From: Siphonobacter sp. BAB-5405
Lineage (GTDB): Bacteria > Bacteroidota > Bacteroidia > Cytophagales > Spirosomataceae
DNA: 64,000 nucleotides
NCBI RefSeq assembly: GCF_002872335.1
Contig: NZ_NJAG01000045.1
Coordinates: 248,001-312,000, forward strand
Direction: 5' to 3'
Shown here one piece after another: positions 27,722 through 37,139 of the stretch (position 1 is its first letter; the number at the start of each line of letters is the position of its first letter). A program made the position numbers and the translations under genes. The notes under the pieces are model-generated. The model was not told the origin of the DNA. It did no database searches and saw nothing but the letters and a program-made list of their open reading frames with translations.

Positions 27722-29998
27722 ATGCTTCCTGAATCTATTCAAACCGCCAAAACGCCTTTATCATCAGGTACAGAACCGGCCTTTATCTCCTCCGTCAAAG
27801 AGCGATCGGACCGCCTGATGAATTACTTCCTGATCGGCTACTTTTTAATAGGACTGGTACTGGCTACTTTCTACGACACCTGGCTGATCGCCCTGGGCGT
27901 TGGAGGACTTTCGCTACTGGCGTACTACTCGACCAAACGGGCATTGCCCAACTCGGACCTTTATCAGTATGTACTGAGTGCAGTGCTGGGTATTTTCATG
28001 GCCCAGTACATCTACCAGATGCACGGCCTCTTTGAGATGCATTTTTACGCCTTCATTGGCAGTGCTATTTTGATTACCTATCAGAAATGGCAATTACAGA
28101 TACCCATAATGATTGTGGTGCTGGTCCATCATGCCATTTTTGGTTATTTGCAGAATACCGGCTATTCCCAATTGTACTTTACCCGGCTGGATTACTTTGA
28201 CCTGCTAACGTTTGTCATTCACATCTTTCTGGCGGCCGTTATCTTTTTCATTGGTGGTCTGTGGGCGTACATGATGAAAAAATACAGCGAATTGCAACGG
28301 ATTCAGGCCCAGAAAATGGCCGATCTGGAGAAAGAAGCCACCCTTTCCAGAGAGCGACAACGCAATGAACTGATTCAAAAAGAAATCAACAGTCGGCTGG
28401 TAGCTGCTAATCTGGCCCTGGAGAAAGCCCGGGCGGAAGCAGAAAAAGCAAATCAGGCGAAAAGTGTGTTTTTAGCCACGATGAGCCATGAAATTCGCAC
28501 GCCCATGAATGGCGTGATTGGCATGGCCGCTCTGCTTCAGGAAACGCATTTGACGTCCGAGCAACGCGACTACACGGAAACCATCGTTAAATGCGGCGAT
28601 TCCCTGATCAATGTGATTAATGACATTCTTGATTTTTCCAAGATTGAATCCGGTAGTTTAGAACTCGAGCAGGAGGATTTCATCCTTCGCCAGTGCATTG
28701 AAGATGTGCTGGATATTTTCGCTACCAAGGCCATGGAGGCCCAACTCGATTTGATCTATCAGATCGAAGAAGATGTACCCGTACAGATTGTCGGAGATTC
28801 GTTGCGGCTGAAGCAAATTCTGGTCAATCTGGTAGGAAACGGCATCAAGTTTACCGAAAAAGGGGAGGTTTGCCTGTCTGTATCACTCGGAGTCACGGAA
28901 GATCCTTCCGTCATCCAGCTTCACTTTTCGGTGCGGGATACGGGGATTGGTATTCCCAGCCATAAGATAGGGCGTTTGTTCAAGTCCTTTTCACAGGTAG
29001 ATTCGACGACGACCCGCAAGTACGGCGGTTCGGGTCTGGGACTAGCCATTTCTGCCCGACTGGTTGATTTAATGGGCGGCAAAATCAGGGTTGATAGTCA
29101 GCCGGGTTGTGGCTCGACGTTTTCGTTTACTATGCAGTGCCAGAACAGTACCAGGTCGCTGATGCCTCAGGCCCAGCACCAGATGGAAGGGCAGGAAGGC
29201 AAGCAGGTATTATTGGTCGATGACAACACTACCAATCTGACCATTCTGAAGCGGCAGTTTGAGATCTGGAAATTTCATCCAATGCTGGCTTCTTCGGGTG
29301 AGATGGCCCTGGAGGTACTGGCGGCTCATCCAGGCATTGATCTGGTCATTACCGATATGCAAATGCCAGTGATGGACGGAGTGATGCTGGCGGAGCAAAT
29401 CAAAAGGCAAATGCCTCATCTGCCGATCATTTTGCTGAGTTCCATCGGGAAAGAGCTGGATCACAGACAACGGCAGTTGTTTGTCTCGACGCTTAGCAAA
29501 CCCATCCGGCAACACGAACTGATTAAGCACCTGCTGGACGCACTACACTGGCAGGCGTCGGTTCCGAAGCAACCCGCGGTTCCGGGTAAACTGAGTACCC
29601 AGGTTAGCGAACAATACCCCCTGACCCTGATGGTGGCGGAGGACAATGCGATTAATCAGCGGGTTATCAAAACTATTCTGGTGAAACTAGGGTACGAGCC
29701 TGATCTGGTCGATGATGGTCAGCAGGCGGTTGAAGCCGCCAGCCAGAAAAAATATGATCTGATATTGATGGACATGCAAATGCCCGTAATGGATGGCCTG
29801 GAAGCTACGCTACTCATTCGCCAGACCCTGTCGCATCAGCCCATCGTCATTGCGTTGACGGCTAACGTCATGAGTGGGGTCGAACAAACGTGTCTGGAGG
29901 CGGGTATGGATGATTACCTGGCCAAACCGGTTAAACTGGAAGAATTGATCAGTAAGCTTGAAAAATGGCACCCCAAAGTAATCACTACGATCGAGTAA
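27722..29998 (+). CDS. Hybrid sensor histidine kinase with two receiver domains
   Basis: 758 aa membrane kinase. Residues about 34-185 hold five or six transmembrane helices with little periplasmic sequence. A coiled coil follows (190-250, many Gln, Lys, Glu). HisKA: His256 in ATMSHEIRTPMNG. HATPase: N-box NLVGNGIKFTEKG (369-381), DTGIGI (406-411), GGSGLGLAIS (435-444). Receiver 1: about 495-610 with phospho-acceptor Asp545 (VITDMQMPVMDG). Receiver 2: about 635-750 with Asp684 (ILMDMQMPVMDG) and Lys735 in LAKPVKLEEL. There is no HPt domain, so phosphate must pass to a partner or act through the receivers. The signal is unknown; it has no neighbouring response regulator gene. Confidence 0.95.
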   Translation: MLPESIQTAKTPLSSGTEPAFISSVKERSDRLMNYFLIGYFLIGLVLATFYDTWLIALGVGGLSLLAYYSTKRALPNSDLYQYVLSAVLGIFMAQYIYQMHGLFEMHFYAFIGSAILITYQKWQLQIPIMIVVLVHHAIFGYLQNTGYSQLYFTRLDYFDLLTFVIHIFLAAVIFFIGGLWAYMMKKYSELQRIQAQKMADLEKEATLSRERQRNELIQKEINSRLVAANLALEKARAEAEKANQAKSVFLATMSHEIRTPMNGVIGMAALLQETHLTSEQRDYTETIVKCGDSLINVINDILDFSKIESGSLELEQEDFILRQCIEDVLDIFATKAMEAQLDLIYQIEEDVPVQIVGDSLRLKQILVNLVGNGIKFTEKGEVCLSVSLGVTEDPSVIQLHFSVRDTGIGIPSHKIGRLFKSFSQVDSTTTRKYGGSGLGLAISARLVDLMGGKIRVDSQPGCGSTFSFTMQCQNSTRSLMPQAQHQMEGQEGKQVLLVDDNTTNLTILKRQFEIWKFHPMLASSGEMALEVLAAHPGIDLVITDMQMPVMDGVMLAEQIKRQMPHLPIILLSSIGKELDHRQRQLFVSTLSKPIRQHELIKHLLDALHWQASVPKQPAVPGKLSTQVSEQYPLTLMVAEDNAINQRVIKTILVKLGYEPDLVDDGQQAVEAASQKKYDLILMDMQMPVMDGLEATLLIRQTLSHQPIVIALTANVMSGVEQTCLEAGMDDYLAKPVKLEELISKLEKWHPKVITTIE

Positions 29999-30161
29999 GG
30001 TCTGGAAAGGCACGGGCACTATCCTCAGTAGTTTTTTGAGACGGAAAGTCAGGCTTACTCTGTCAATAAAGGATAATTCCCTTAAGCTGATTCGAAGCGT
30101 TTATTTCCAGATACGCAGGGAAGCAAAAGGGAGCGGGATAGCCCATCCTGAGGAGACGAAA

Positions 30162-30206
30162 AGAAGCCCGCCGAATGCGACACAGGTTTGCGTTCGGCGG
30201 GCTTCT
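30162..30206 (-). terminator. Intrinsic terminator after class C beta-lactamase-like gene
   Basis: A 14-bp perfect stem (AGAAGCCCGCCGAA/TTCGGCGGGCTTCT) extends by about five more pairs with wobbles. On the - strand it is followed by a T-rich run, giving a terminator for the gene that ends at 30222. It also lies between convergent genes and may stop read-through from the kinase. Confidence 0.85.
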
Positions 30207-30221
30207 CTGTACAATCAGGTC

Positions 30222-31319
30222 TCAGGGATACAGAATTTTTCGTACGCGGTCCATCGCCACCCGGTTGTTGAAATTATCCATGTTTTGCAGGATGATGATG
30301 GTTTTTTTCGAATCGATATGCCGATCGATGTAGTGAATATAGCCCGCCCAACTACCTGAATGACTGACGAGCTTTCCGTAGGTCGGATCCTGTTTGAGCA
30401 TCCATCCGAAGCCATAATCTGTTGTCTGACCATTCAACAATGTAACGCCGCTGAAAACCTCATCTTTTTCTTGATCATTAATCAATCGATCCGAGTATAG
30501 GGCTTGGTCCCAGAGCAGTAAGTCCCGAACGCTGGAATTCACCGTACGATCCCCCGTAATTCCATCCAGAAAATACGTGAAGAACGTTTTGCCGTACGCA
30601 TCCGGTTGCACCTTATGACCGGTACTATCAACCAGGTGACCGAGAGCATAGTTTTCAACCTTCTGGGGTTTATACCGGCTTTGGTATACCAGAGATCGCT
30701 TCATGCCCAGGGGTTTAAAAATAGACTGGGCCAGAAAATCAGCGTAGGATTGATGTGATACCCGTTCTAGGATGGTTCCCAGAAAAGCGTAATTGGTATT
30801 GCTGTAGCTGAATCGCTCGTTGGGCTGAAAAAGAACGGGCGGACGAACGTGGCCAAAGGCATTGATCAGGTCGGGATTGGTTGCAAACTTGCTTTTGTCC
30901 CAGTGTTCAATAAAATAATCCGTATAGTCGGGCAGGCCACTGGTATGATGCAGGAGGTGTCGAATGGTAATCTTTTCATAACCAGCCAGTTCGGGCAGGT
31001 ATTTTGCGATCGGGTCATCGTAGCGAAGCTTGCCCTGTTGTTGGAGGAGTACAATGCCCATGGCCGTAAACGCTTTGGATAAAGAGGCCAGTTCAAAAAC
31101 GGATTCCGCATGCAACGGCCGACCCGATTGCTCATCCGCTTTGCCGTAGGATTTTTCAAAAATCGGAACGCCGTTTTCGGCAACCAGAACATTCCCATTA
31201 AATGATCCCTGACGGTACAATTCGGTAAACAGACTGTCCAGTTGGGCAGGTTTCGTTTGGCCAAGACTCGGCACACTCAGGTACAGGAGCGTACCCAGCA
31301 GCAGTAGCAGCTTTTTCAT
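30222..31319 (-). CDS. Serine hydrolase, class C beta-lactamase-like
   Basis: 365 aa, secreted (signal peptide about 1-20). Catalytic S-x-x-K is Ser79 to Lys82 in ELASLSKAF; the second motif is Y-S-N in RFSYSNTNYAFLG; the third element is HSGSWAGY. Such proteins include D-alanyl-D-alanine carboxypeptidases and esterases as well as AmpC-like beta-lactamases, and the sequence does not separate these. It stands alone between two terminators. Confidence 0.9.
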   Translation of the reverse strand: MKKLLLLLGTLLYLSVPSLGQTKPAQLDSLFTELYRQGSFNGNVLVAENGVPIFEKSYGKADEQSGRPLHAESVFELASLSKAFTAMGIVLLQQQGKLRYDDPIAKYLPELAGYEKITIRHLLHHTSGLPDYTDYFIEHWDKSKFATNPDLINAFGHVRPPVLFQPNERFSYSNTNYAFLGTILERVSHQSYADFLAQSIFKPLGMKRSLVYQSRYKPQKVENYALGHLVDSTGHKVQPDAYGKTFFTYFLDGITGDRTVNSSVRDLLLWDQALYSDRLINDQEKDEVFSGVTLLNGQTTDYGFGWMLKQDPTYGKLVSHSGSWAGYIHYIDRHIDSKKTIIILQNMDNFNNRVAMDRVRKILYP

Positions 31320-31370
31320 AAGGTAAAGAGTCAGAAGGTGTAAAAGCTTAGTGGTAGCAAGGATACAAAG

Positions 31371-31412
31371 AAAAAGACGGAATAACTAAATTTTTAGTTA
31401 TTCCGTCTTTTT
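31371..31412. terminator. Strong bidirectional terminator downstream of GH92
   Basis: A 20-bp perfect stem (31371-31390 with 31393-31412) with a 2-nt centre, beginning in A-run and ending in T-run, works in both directions. It ends the GH92 gene (stop at 31516) and insulates the beta-lactamase-like gene. Confidence 0.85.
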
Positions 31413-31515
31413 AATTTTGTTTGGATCTTTTCTAAAGTAATAATCTGCCAACCAGACTACTAGTAGAAGAGTGGTTTAAGTCTTACTGTATGTAGCCTGG
31501 TCGCTGAATCGCTAC

Positions 31516-33866
31516 TTACTGAGCCGAGGGTGGCGGTGTCTGCGTACCCCAGGTGGTGTTAGGCTGACTTCCCATCACAAAGGTTAGCTTGCCTCCCTGC
31601 ATCAGCTCGTCGCGATAGAGCCAGCAATGGGGCAGGTCTTTACCGTTAAACGTCGCCGACTGTACGTATACATTCGTTGCGGAATTGTTTTTAGCCTCGA
31701 TGCGGAGTTGTTTGCCATTGCCCAGCCGAATCGTAGCCCGGTCAAAAGCGGGGCTTCCTAATTCAATGATGGGTTTCAGGTCCGTAAAACCTTTCACGTC
31801 GAACAGACCCAGGGAGGCCATGACGTACCACGAACCCAATTGGCCCTGATCTTCGTCCTGACCGTATCCGTAGCCATGAATAGGCTCCGTACCGTAAAAT
31901 TCATCGCAGATGGCACGGGTCCATTTCTGGGTGAGCCAGGGCTTTCCGGAAAAATTGAAGAGCCAGCTGACGTGTAAATTGGGCTGATTACCGTGGTTGT
32001 ACAGTGACTTGATGCCCGCAAAGGCATCGATTTCTTTTCCACCGCCAAAACCATTTTTCTGAGCGGTAGTAAAGATGTCGTCGAGCCGGGTATTGAATTC
32101 ATCTCTACCGATTGCTTCAATGAGAGCTTTCGGATTTTGTGGAACGAAGAAGGTGTACTGGATGGCATTCCCTTCCTGAAAGCCCCGCCAGGGTTCAGAA
32201 GGGTCAAACGTGTCAATGAACGTACCATCCGCTCGTTTGGGACGAACCAGTTTTTGCTTCGGTTCATACAGAAGTTTCCAGCCGTTGGAGAGCCGGATCA
32301 ACTGCTCGTACTCCGGCTGCTTACCCATGGCCCTGGCCAGTTGGGCCGCTGCAAACGTACTGAAACTATACTCCAGCGTATGGGAGGCCGAAAAGTGAGA
32401 GCCGGTCGAATCGGTTTTGTCGGCGTCGAGATAGGGAACGAAGCCTTGCTTCACAAATGCTTCCACATCCAGCTTGCCCGAGCCAACGGGCCGGTTGCGA
32501 CCACTCAATTCGTTCGCCTGAATGGCCCGAAAGGCCAGATCGGTATCATAATCCCGGATGCCCGCCTGATAAGCCGCCGCAATGGCCAGACCGACGAAAT
32601 TGGTCCCTACACCCGACACGAAATTGCTATTGGCGATGCCGTCGCCAAACCAACCCCGTTCCTTATAAATTTCCAGCTGGGTATGGACAAAATCGCTGTA
32701 CCGCTCCGGGTATGAAAGAGCCCAGAGCTGCGTCAGATTCCAGTAGGCACCCCAGATGGCGTCGGTGTTGTAAAAGTTATGACTGAATTTCCCGTTTGTG
32801 TCGCGGGGCAACTGACCGATGGAGCCATCGTGCCGGGGAAAGGAGCCGTTTACGTCGTTGGCTACGCCCCGTCCGAGTAAGGCATGGAATAAGCCGGTGT
32901 AGAATTTAACCTTGCTCACCTGATCACCCTCGACGGTCAGCTTGCCCAACTCCTTTTGCCAGGTGTTCTTAGCCTGTTGCCGGGCTTTTTCAAACGAAAG
33001 TCCTGATGCCTCAGCGTCCAGGTTTGCCCTGGCGTTGGCAATGGAGGTGTAGGATAAGCCTATTTTCAATTCAATAGCCTCGTTATCGCTGGTCGTGTAT
33101 TCCAAGAAAAGCCCGGCTCCTTTGCCCTGAGCCGCGTTACTTTGAGCCTGAATGCCCGCATCCGTAAAGGCTCCTACTGACCGTGGGGCTTTGCTCACTT
33201 CACCCCAGATGTACATGGAAACCAGGCCCTTTGGATCGTAAGTATTTACGTACTTGGGATAGGTAGTAACGAATCCTTCAAAGTGGGTCGCGTCGGTCAT
33301 GCGTACTTCGGCCTTCCTTACTTCGCCACTTTCGCCCTGTACATTTCCAATGTCGAGTATAATCCTTGACTGATCATGTTTAGGGAACGTGTAGCGGTGA
33401 AAACCGACATGCGTCGTAGCCGTCAGTTCCGCCGTAATCCGGTAATCGTCCAGCAAAACTTTGTAATAACCGGGTTCAGCCAGTTGATTTTTTCGGTCAA
33501 AACGGGAGCGGTAGCACTGTCGGGGTTATCCAGATCGCCCGGTTTCACTTTAAGGGCTCCCGTGGCGGGCATCACGCTTACGCCACCGACCTGCCATTCG
33601 TGAAAATGCACAAAGCCTTCAATGGATTGATGCCGGGTGTCGTACCCCACGGCTTCCCAGCCCTGCTTGTTGCCGTAGTGCCCGTTGGTGGATGGAGCCA
33701 GCTTGGCCATTCCGTGAGGTACGGCCGCGGGAGTATAGAAGAACCACCGGCTGTGGGCGGTACCGATGTTGGGGTCCACGTAGCGGAGAACGTCTGGACG
33801 CCTGGCTGCACAGGAGGTTAGCAGGACAGCCAGCACCATGCTACTTAAAAGCTTCGCGTAATTCAT
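31516..33866 (-). pseudogene. GH92 alpha-mannosidase lipoprotein, interrupted by one frameshift
   Basis: Calcium-dependent exo-alpha-mannosidase family. The start at 33866 (MNYAKLLSSMVLAVLLTSC) gives a lipobox with Cys19, so it is a lipoprotein; an upstream in-frame start at 33935 is less likely. The N-part reads VDPNIGTAHSRWFFYTPAAVPHGM and stops being GH92-like at the T-run 33488-33493 (six T on +). One more base there would give EKNQLAEPGYYKVLLDDY, joining smoothly to the large C-part. That part has KFYTGLFHALLGR, HNFYNTDAIWGAYWNLTQLW, and GYGQDEDQGQLGSWYVM with the family's catalytic Glu/Asp. Restored length is about 780 aa. The single missing base in a homopolymer suggests a sequence error. 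Confidence 0.92.
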
Positions 33867-34184
33867 TCGTGATCTAATAAAATAAGCGGGCAATCGCCCT
33901 TTTGAGGTCGTATACGTTACGAGAGCGAGATTCAACCGGACGAGCTTATTCGCCTTCGTATGCTTTTCGATTGGGTTAACGTAGGTTGCCGATCGGAGGG
34001 CAGACTTACACCAAAGGCCGAAATTGCAAAGAAATGCTTACGATTCGTCTATTGATATACGTAAATGCGAATTGAAATTTGGCTGAGTTGACGATATGAG
34101 TTTATTTCAATCACGAGGAAGCTTATACTTTCGAATAGTTCGTACTCGAACAAGGTACTGACGATTAAGGGGTTAGTAGAAAAA

Positions 34185-34227
34185 ATAGTCCAGAGCAAGG
34201 GAGTAAAACTACCTTATTCTGGACTAT
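34185..34227 (-). terminator. Intrinsic terminator downstream of SDR
   Basis: Perfect 10-bp stem ATAGTCCAGA/TCTGGACTAT with extra inner pairs, followed on the - strand by a T-rich run. It lies 264 bp beyond the SDR stop; the intervening and left-hand DNA (33867-34490) has no supported gene. Confidence 0.6.
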
Positions 34228-34490
34228 AAAAGCGTTAAAAATAGAAAGAATACCTTTTCCTGACAGCCAATCATGGCAGGTGAGAGGAGATACTCTTCCA
34301 GTATTCGGATCATGCCCAGCATTGCCGGGCAATGGCTTCATCTAATGAATAGGGTTGTACGCCACGCATCAGGGAAGCATTCGTAGCCGGTTCATCGACT
34401 TCGACTGAGCGAGTCGATGACTGCATTTCCTGGGCATCTTAAGATGGTACCCGGATTCACCTTGAAATAAATTCAGACAGAGATACCCGT

Positions 34491-35246
34491 TTACAAACCG
34501 TAAAGACCACCCGAAACGGATATTTTTTCACCCGAAATCCAGGCCGCCTCTTCGGAGGCAAGGAATACCGCTACGCGGGCAATGTCTTCGGGCTGCCCGA
34601 TGCGACCCAGTGGGGTATGAGCAATGAGGTTCTTCTCGAAATCACTGCCGCTAAAGCCCGCTGCATGGGTGCCCTCCGTTTCTACCGAACCGGGCAAAAT
34701 GGAGTTGATGCGGATCTTTCGTCCGGCAAATTCCTTGGACAAGGCAACGGTAAGAGCATCCAGAGCCGTTTTGGTGGCCGAATAGACGGAGCCCATCGGT
34801 ATAGGCATGCGGCTGGCACCGGAACTGATGTTAAGAATGCTACCTCCCTCCTCTCCAAACAGTTTCAACGATTCCTGAATGGTAAGAATGGAACCTAGTA
34901 CATTGATGTTGAACTGTTTGTGAAACGTTTCGGGGGAGACCTGTTCAATAGGCTCGTAGATGTAAGTTCCTGCATTATTGACCAGAATATCCAGCGTACC
35001 AAATGCCTCTCTGGTTGCTTCAAACAATCTTTTCACATCGGCTGGGTTCGATACATCGCCTTGGACAGCAATGGCGGTACCACCGTTGGTGGTGATAGTC
35101 TGGACCACCTGGTCCGCTCCGGTCTTACTGGAGGCATAGTTTACAACTACTTTAGCTCCTTCTGCCGCAAAATAGGTAGCAATGGAGGCACCAATACCTT
35201 TGGAAGCACCCGTCACCAGGGTCACTTTGTTCATTAACTTACGCAT
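34491..35246 (-). CDS. SDR-family oxidoreductase (FabG-like)
   Basis: 251 aa classical short-chain dehydrogenase. The nucleotide-binding motif is TGASKGIG near residues 13-20, NNAG (about 90), and active-site Ser with Y-x-x-x-K in SSGASRMPIPMGSVYSATK. The tail ISGEKISVSGGLYGL is as in glucose/3-oxoacyl-ACP reductase types. Met5 at 35234 could be the real start. It is divergent from an HxlR gene, sharing a 30-90 bp region with GTAAC repeats. Such pairs usually have HxlR repressing the oxidoreductase. Confidence 0.9.
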   Translation of the reverse strand: MRKLMNKVTLVTGASKGIGASIATYFAAEGAKVVVNYASSKTGADQVVQTITTNGGTAIAVQGDVSNPADVKRLFEATREAFGTLDILVNNAGTYIYEPIEQVSPETFHKQFNINVLGSILTIQESLKLFGEEGGSILNISSGASRMPIPMGSVYSATKTALDALTVALSKEFAGRKIRINSILPGSVETEGTHAAGFSGSDFEKNLIAHTPLGRIGQPEDIARVAVFLASEEAAWISGEKISVSGGLYGL

Positions 35247-35274
35247 GGTTACTGCTCATTTATTGTTTGGGCAG

Positions 35275-35350
35275 CAAAGCTAGAGCGGCTTGATTTATTT
35301 TAGTAACTTTGTAACTAAAAGTAACAGTAACCCCGAAGTAACTAAGTAAC
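35275..35350. promoter_or_regulatory. Divergent promoters with six GTAAC repeats
   Basis: On the - strand 35275-35282 reads TAGCTTTG, a -7 box for the SDR. On the + strand 35304-35311 reads TAACTTTG, a -7 box for the HxlR gene. GTAAC occurs six times, all in the same direction, at 35303, 35311, 35321, 35327, 35338 and 35346, reaching to 2 bp before the HxlR ATG. The repeats cover both promoters and are presumably the operator. Confidence 0.7.
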
Positions 35351-35352
35351 CT

Positions 35353-35706
35353 ATGACGTGCGAACCCCGTAAAAGCGACGAACACAAAAAGGAGATGCGG
35401 GCGGTCCAGGACTGCATGCACGTACTCAATGGAAAGTGGAAAATTGCCATTATTTCATCCATTTGCTATTACAGCAAAAGGAGGTTTTCGGACATTCTAA
35501 ACGACGTGGACGGGATCTCGAACAAAATGCTGAGTAAAGAACTCAAAGAGCTGGAAATCAATCAGCTCGTCAAGCGAACGGTGCTGGATACCCAGCCGGT
35601 AACCGTCCAGTATGAACTGACCGATCACGGCTGGTCGCTGAGGACCATTATTGAGAACCTGACTACCTGGGGCGTCGAGCACCGGAAGAAGATTTTTGAA
35701 AGCTAG
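35353..35706 (+). CDS. HxlR-family transcriptional regulator
   Basis: 117 aa. Signature HxlR winged helix: QDCMHVLNGKWKIAIISSI, RRFSDILNDVDGISNKMLSKELKELEINQLVKR, and ELTDHGWSLRTIIENLTTWG. One Cys sits in the conserved N-terminal DCMHVL position, and another (Cys3) at the start. It is transcribed away from the SDR gene, overlapping the repeat array at 35301-35350. It is a distant paralogue of the HxlR at 25339, not a close copy. Confidence 0.92.
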   Translation: MTCEPRKSDEHKKEMRAVQDCMHVLNGKWKIAIISSICYYSKRRFSDILNDVDGISNKMLSKELKELEINQLVKRTVLDTQPVTVQYELTDHGWSLRTIIENLTTWGVEHRKKIFES

Positions 35707-35863
35707 GGGTTTGGTTGTTGTTACGCTGACTGTATTCCGTCTGCTACTGAGTAAGCGTTGGTAGTATCCGATCTATTTCCGTATGCTTTCGTAGTACACC
35801 GCTGTTCAGGGGAAAAACAAATTTTTCGATGGCCCGGCGGTAGGATCACGCTTGTACGGGTGG

Positions 35864-35871
35864 TAATTTTG
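35864..35871 (+). promoter_or_regulatory. -7-like box before acyltransferase
   Basis: Reads TAATTTTG, matching TAnnTTTG, 73 bp before ATG 35945. No good -33 element is spaced correctly, so the call is tentative. Confidence 0.35.
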
Positions 35872-35944
35872 AGGCTTTGCTGGTACCTGAGAACAGCCTA
35901 TACGGAGACGTGTAGCTAGTGAGGTGATAACCCAAGGAGTATCC

Positions 35945-37081
35945 ATGTCAAATTCCCAAATTCCCGGTACCGCCTTTGCGGATGCCAAACCCCATTACCA
36001 CATTCTGGATGGATTACGGGGCGTAGCGGCCTTGAGCGTGGTGTGTTTTCACGTGTTCGAAGCCTTTGCTACCAGTCACTTAGACCAGATTATTAATCAC
36101 GGCTATCTGGCGGTAGACTTCTTCTTTATTCTCTCGGGCTTCGTGGTGGGCTATGCGTACGATGATCGCTGGGAGAAGATGACGGTCCTGGACTTTATCA
36201 AACGCCGATTGATTCGTTTGCACCCCATGGTGGTACTAGGAGCCATTATCGGAGGGATTATGTTTTATACGCAGGGTTGTTCAGTATGGGACGTATCCAA
36301 AGTATCCATTTCGATGCTTTTGGTAGCGACGTTAATCAACGCCCTGCTTATTCCCGCGACACCTGGTTTTGAAATTCGGGGCGTCGGCGAAATGTTTCCC
36401 TTAAATGGGCCAAGCTGGTCGCTGTTTTTCGAGTATATCGGTAATCTCCTGTACGCGTTCTGGTTGCGTAAGCTTTCCACGAAAGCATTGGCCGTTCTGG
36501 TTGTCCTCACAGCGTTCGGTTTGGCCGCCTTTGCGATGGTTGGACCCTACGGTGACCTGTGCGTGGGTTTTTCGATAACGGGTGACAACATGCTCGGCGG
36601 TTCGTTACGCCTGCTGTTTTCGTTCGCGGCGGGTTTACTCCTATCCCGCGTATTCAAACCGATCGCGGTCAAAGGAACGTTCTGGATCGGTAGTCTGGCC
36701 ATACTCGTTTTATCGGCGATCCCACGCATTGGTGGTAGTGAATACCTGTGGATGAATGGTTTATACGATACCCTCTGCGTAACGATCGTCTTTCCGGCAC
36801 TGGTTTATCTGGGAGCTTCCGAAACCACGATCAGTCAACGTATGACTCGACTATGTACCTTTTTAGGGGACCTTTCGTATCCTTTGTATATGGTTCATTA
36901 CCCCTTCATCTACCTGTACTTCGCCTGGGTGAAAAATGAAAAGCTCACCTTTGAACAATCATTGCCCGGAGCGTTGGCCCTGGTCGTGGGTTCGGTAATC
37001 CTGGCGTATGGATGCCTGAAGCTGTACGATGAACGCGTCCGCCGGTATCTGACGAATCGTCTGCTACGCGTAGGAAAATAG
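35945..37081 (+). CDS. Acyltransferase 3 family membrane protein (OafA type)
   Basis: 378 aa with about ten transmembrane helices. The family start YHILDGLRGVAALSVVCFHVF is present, with the catalytic-type Arg and His; FFFILSGFVVGYAYDDRW and FLGDLSYPLYMVHYPFIYLYF are the other landmarks. Such proteins transfer acyl groups to sugars at the cell surface. ATG 35945 is preceded by AAGGAG at 35934-35939, a strong Shine-Dalgarno, so it is a better start than the in-frame ATG at 35924. The acceptor is unknown; no polysaccharide biosynthesis genes lie nearby. Confidence 0.9.
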   Translation: MSNSQIPGTAFADAKPHYHILDGLRGVAALSVVCFHVFEAFATSHLDQIINHGYLAVDFFFILSGFVVGYAYDDRWEKMTVLDFIKRRLIRLHPMVVLGAIIGGIMFYTQGCSVWDVSKVSISMLLVATLINALLIPATPGFEIRGVGEMFPLNGPSWSLFFEYIGNLLYAFWLRKLSTKALAVLVVLTAFGLAAFAMVGPYGDLCVGFSITGDNMLGGSLRLLFSFAAGLLLSRVFKPIAVKGTFWIGSLAILVLSAIPRIGGSEYLWMNGLYDTLCVTIVFPALVYLGASETTISQRMTRLCTFLGDLSYPLYMVHYPFIYLYFAWVKNEKLTFEQSLPGALALVVGSVILAYGCLKLYDERVRRYLTNRLLRVGK

Positions 37082-37104
37082 TATCCGTAAGGCATCTTAT
37101 AAAC

Positions 37105-37137
37105 GATGAACGAACGTTTCTTCAGAGTTCGTTCATC
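37105..37137. terminator. Convergent terminator between acyltransferase and antiporter
   Basis: Perfect 11-bp stem GATGAACGAAC/GTTCGTTCATC with an 11-nt loop in a 58-bp intergenic gap. T-rich DNA follows on the + strand (within the antiporter stop region), so it ends the acyltransferase mRNA and may serve both genes. Confidence 0.75.
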
Positions 37138-37139
37138 CC

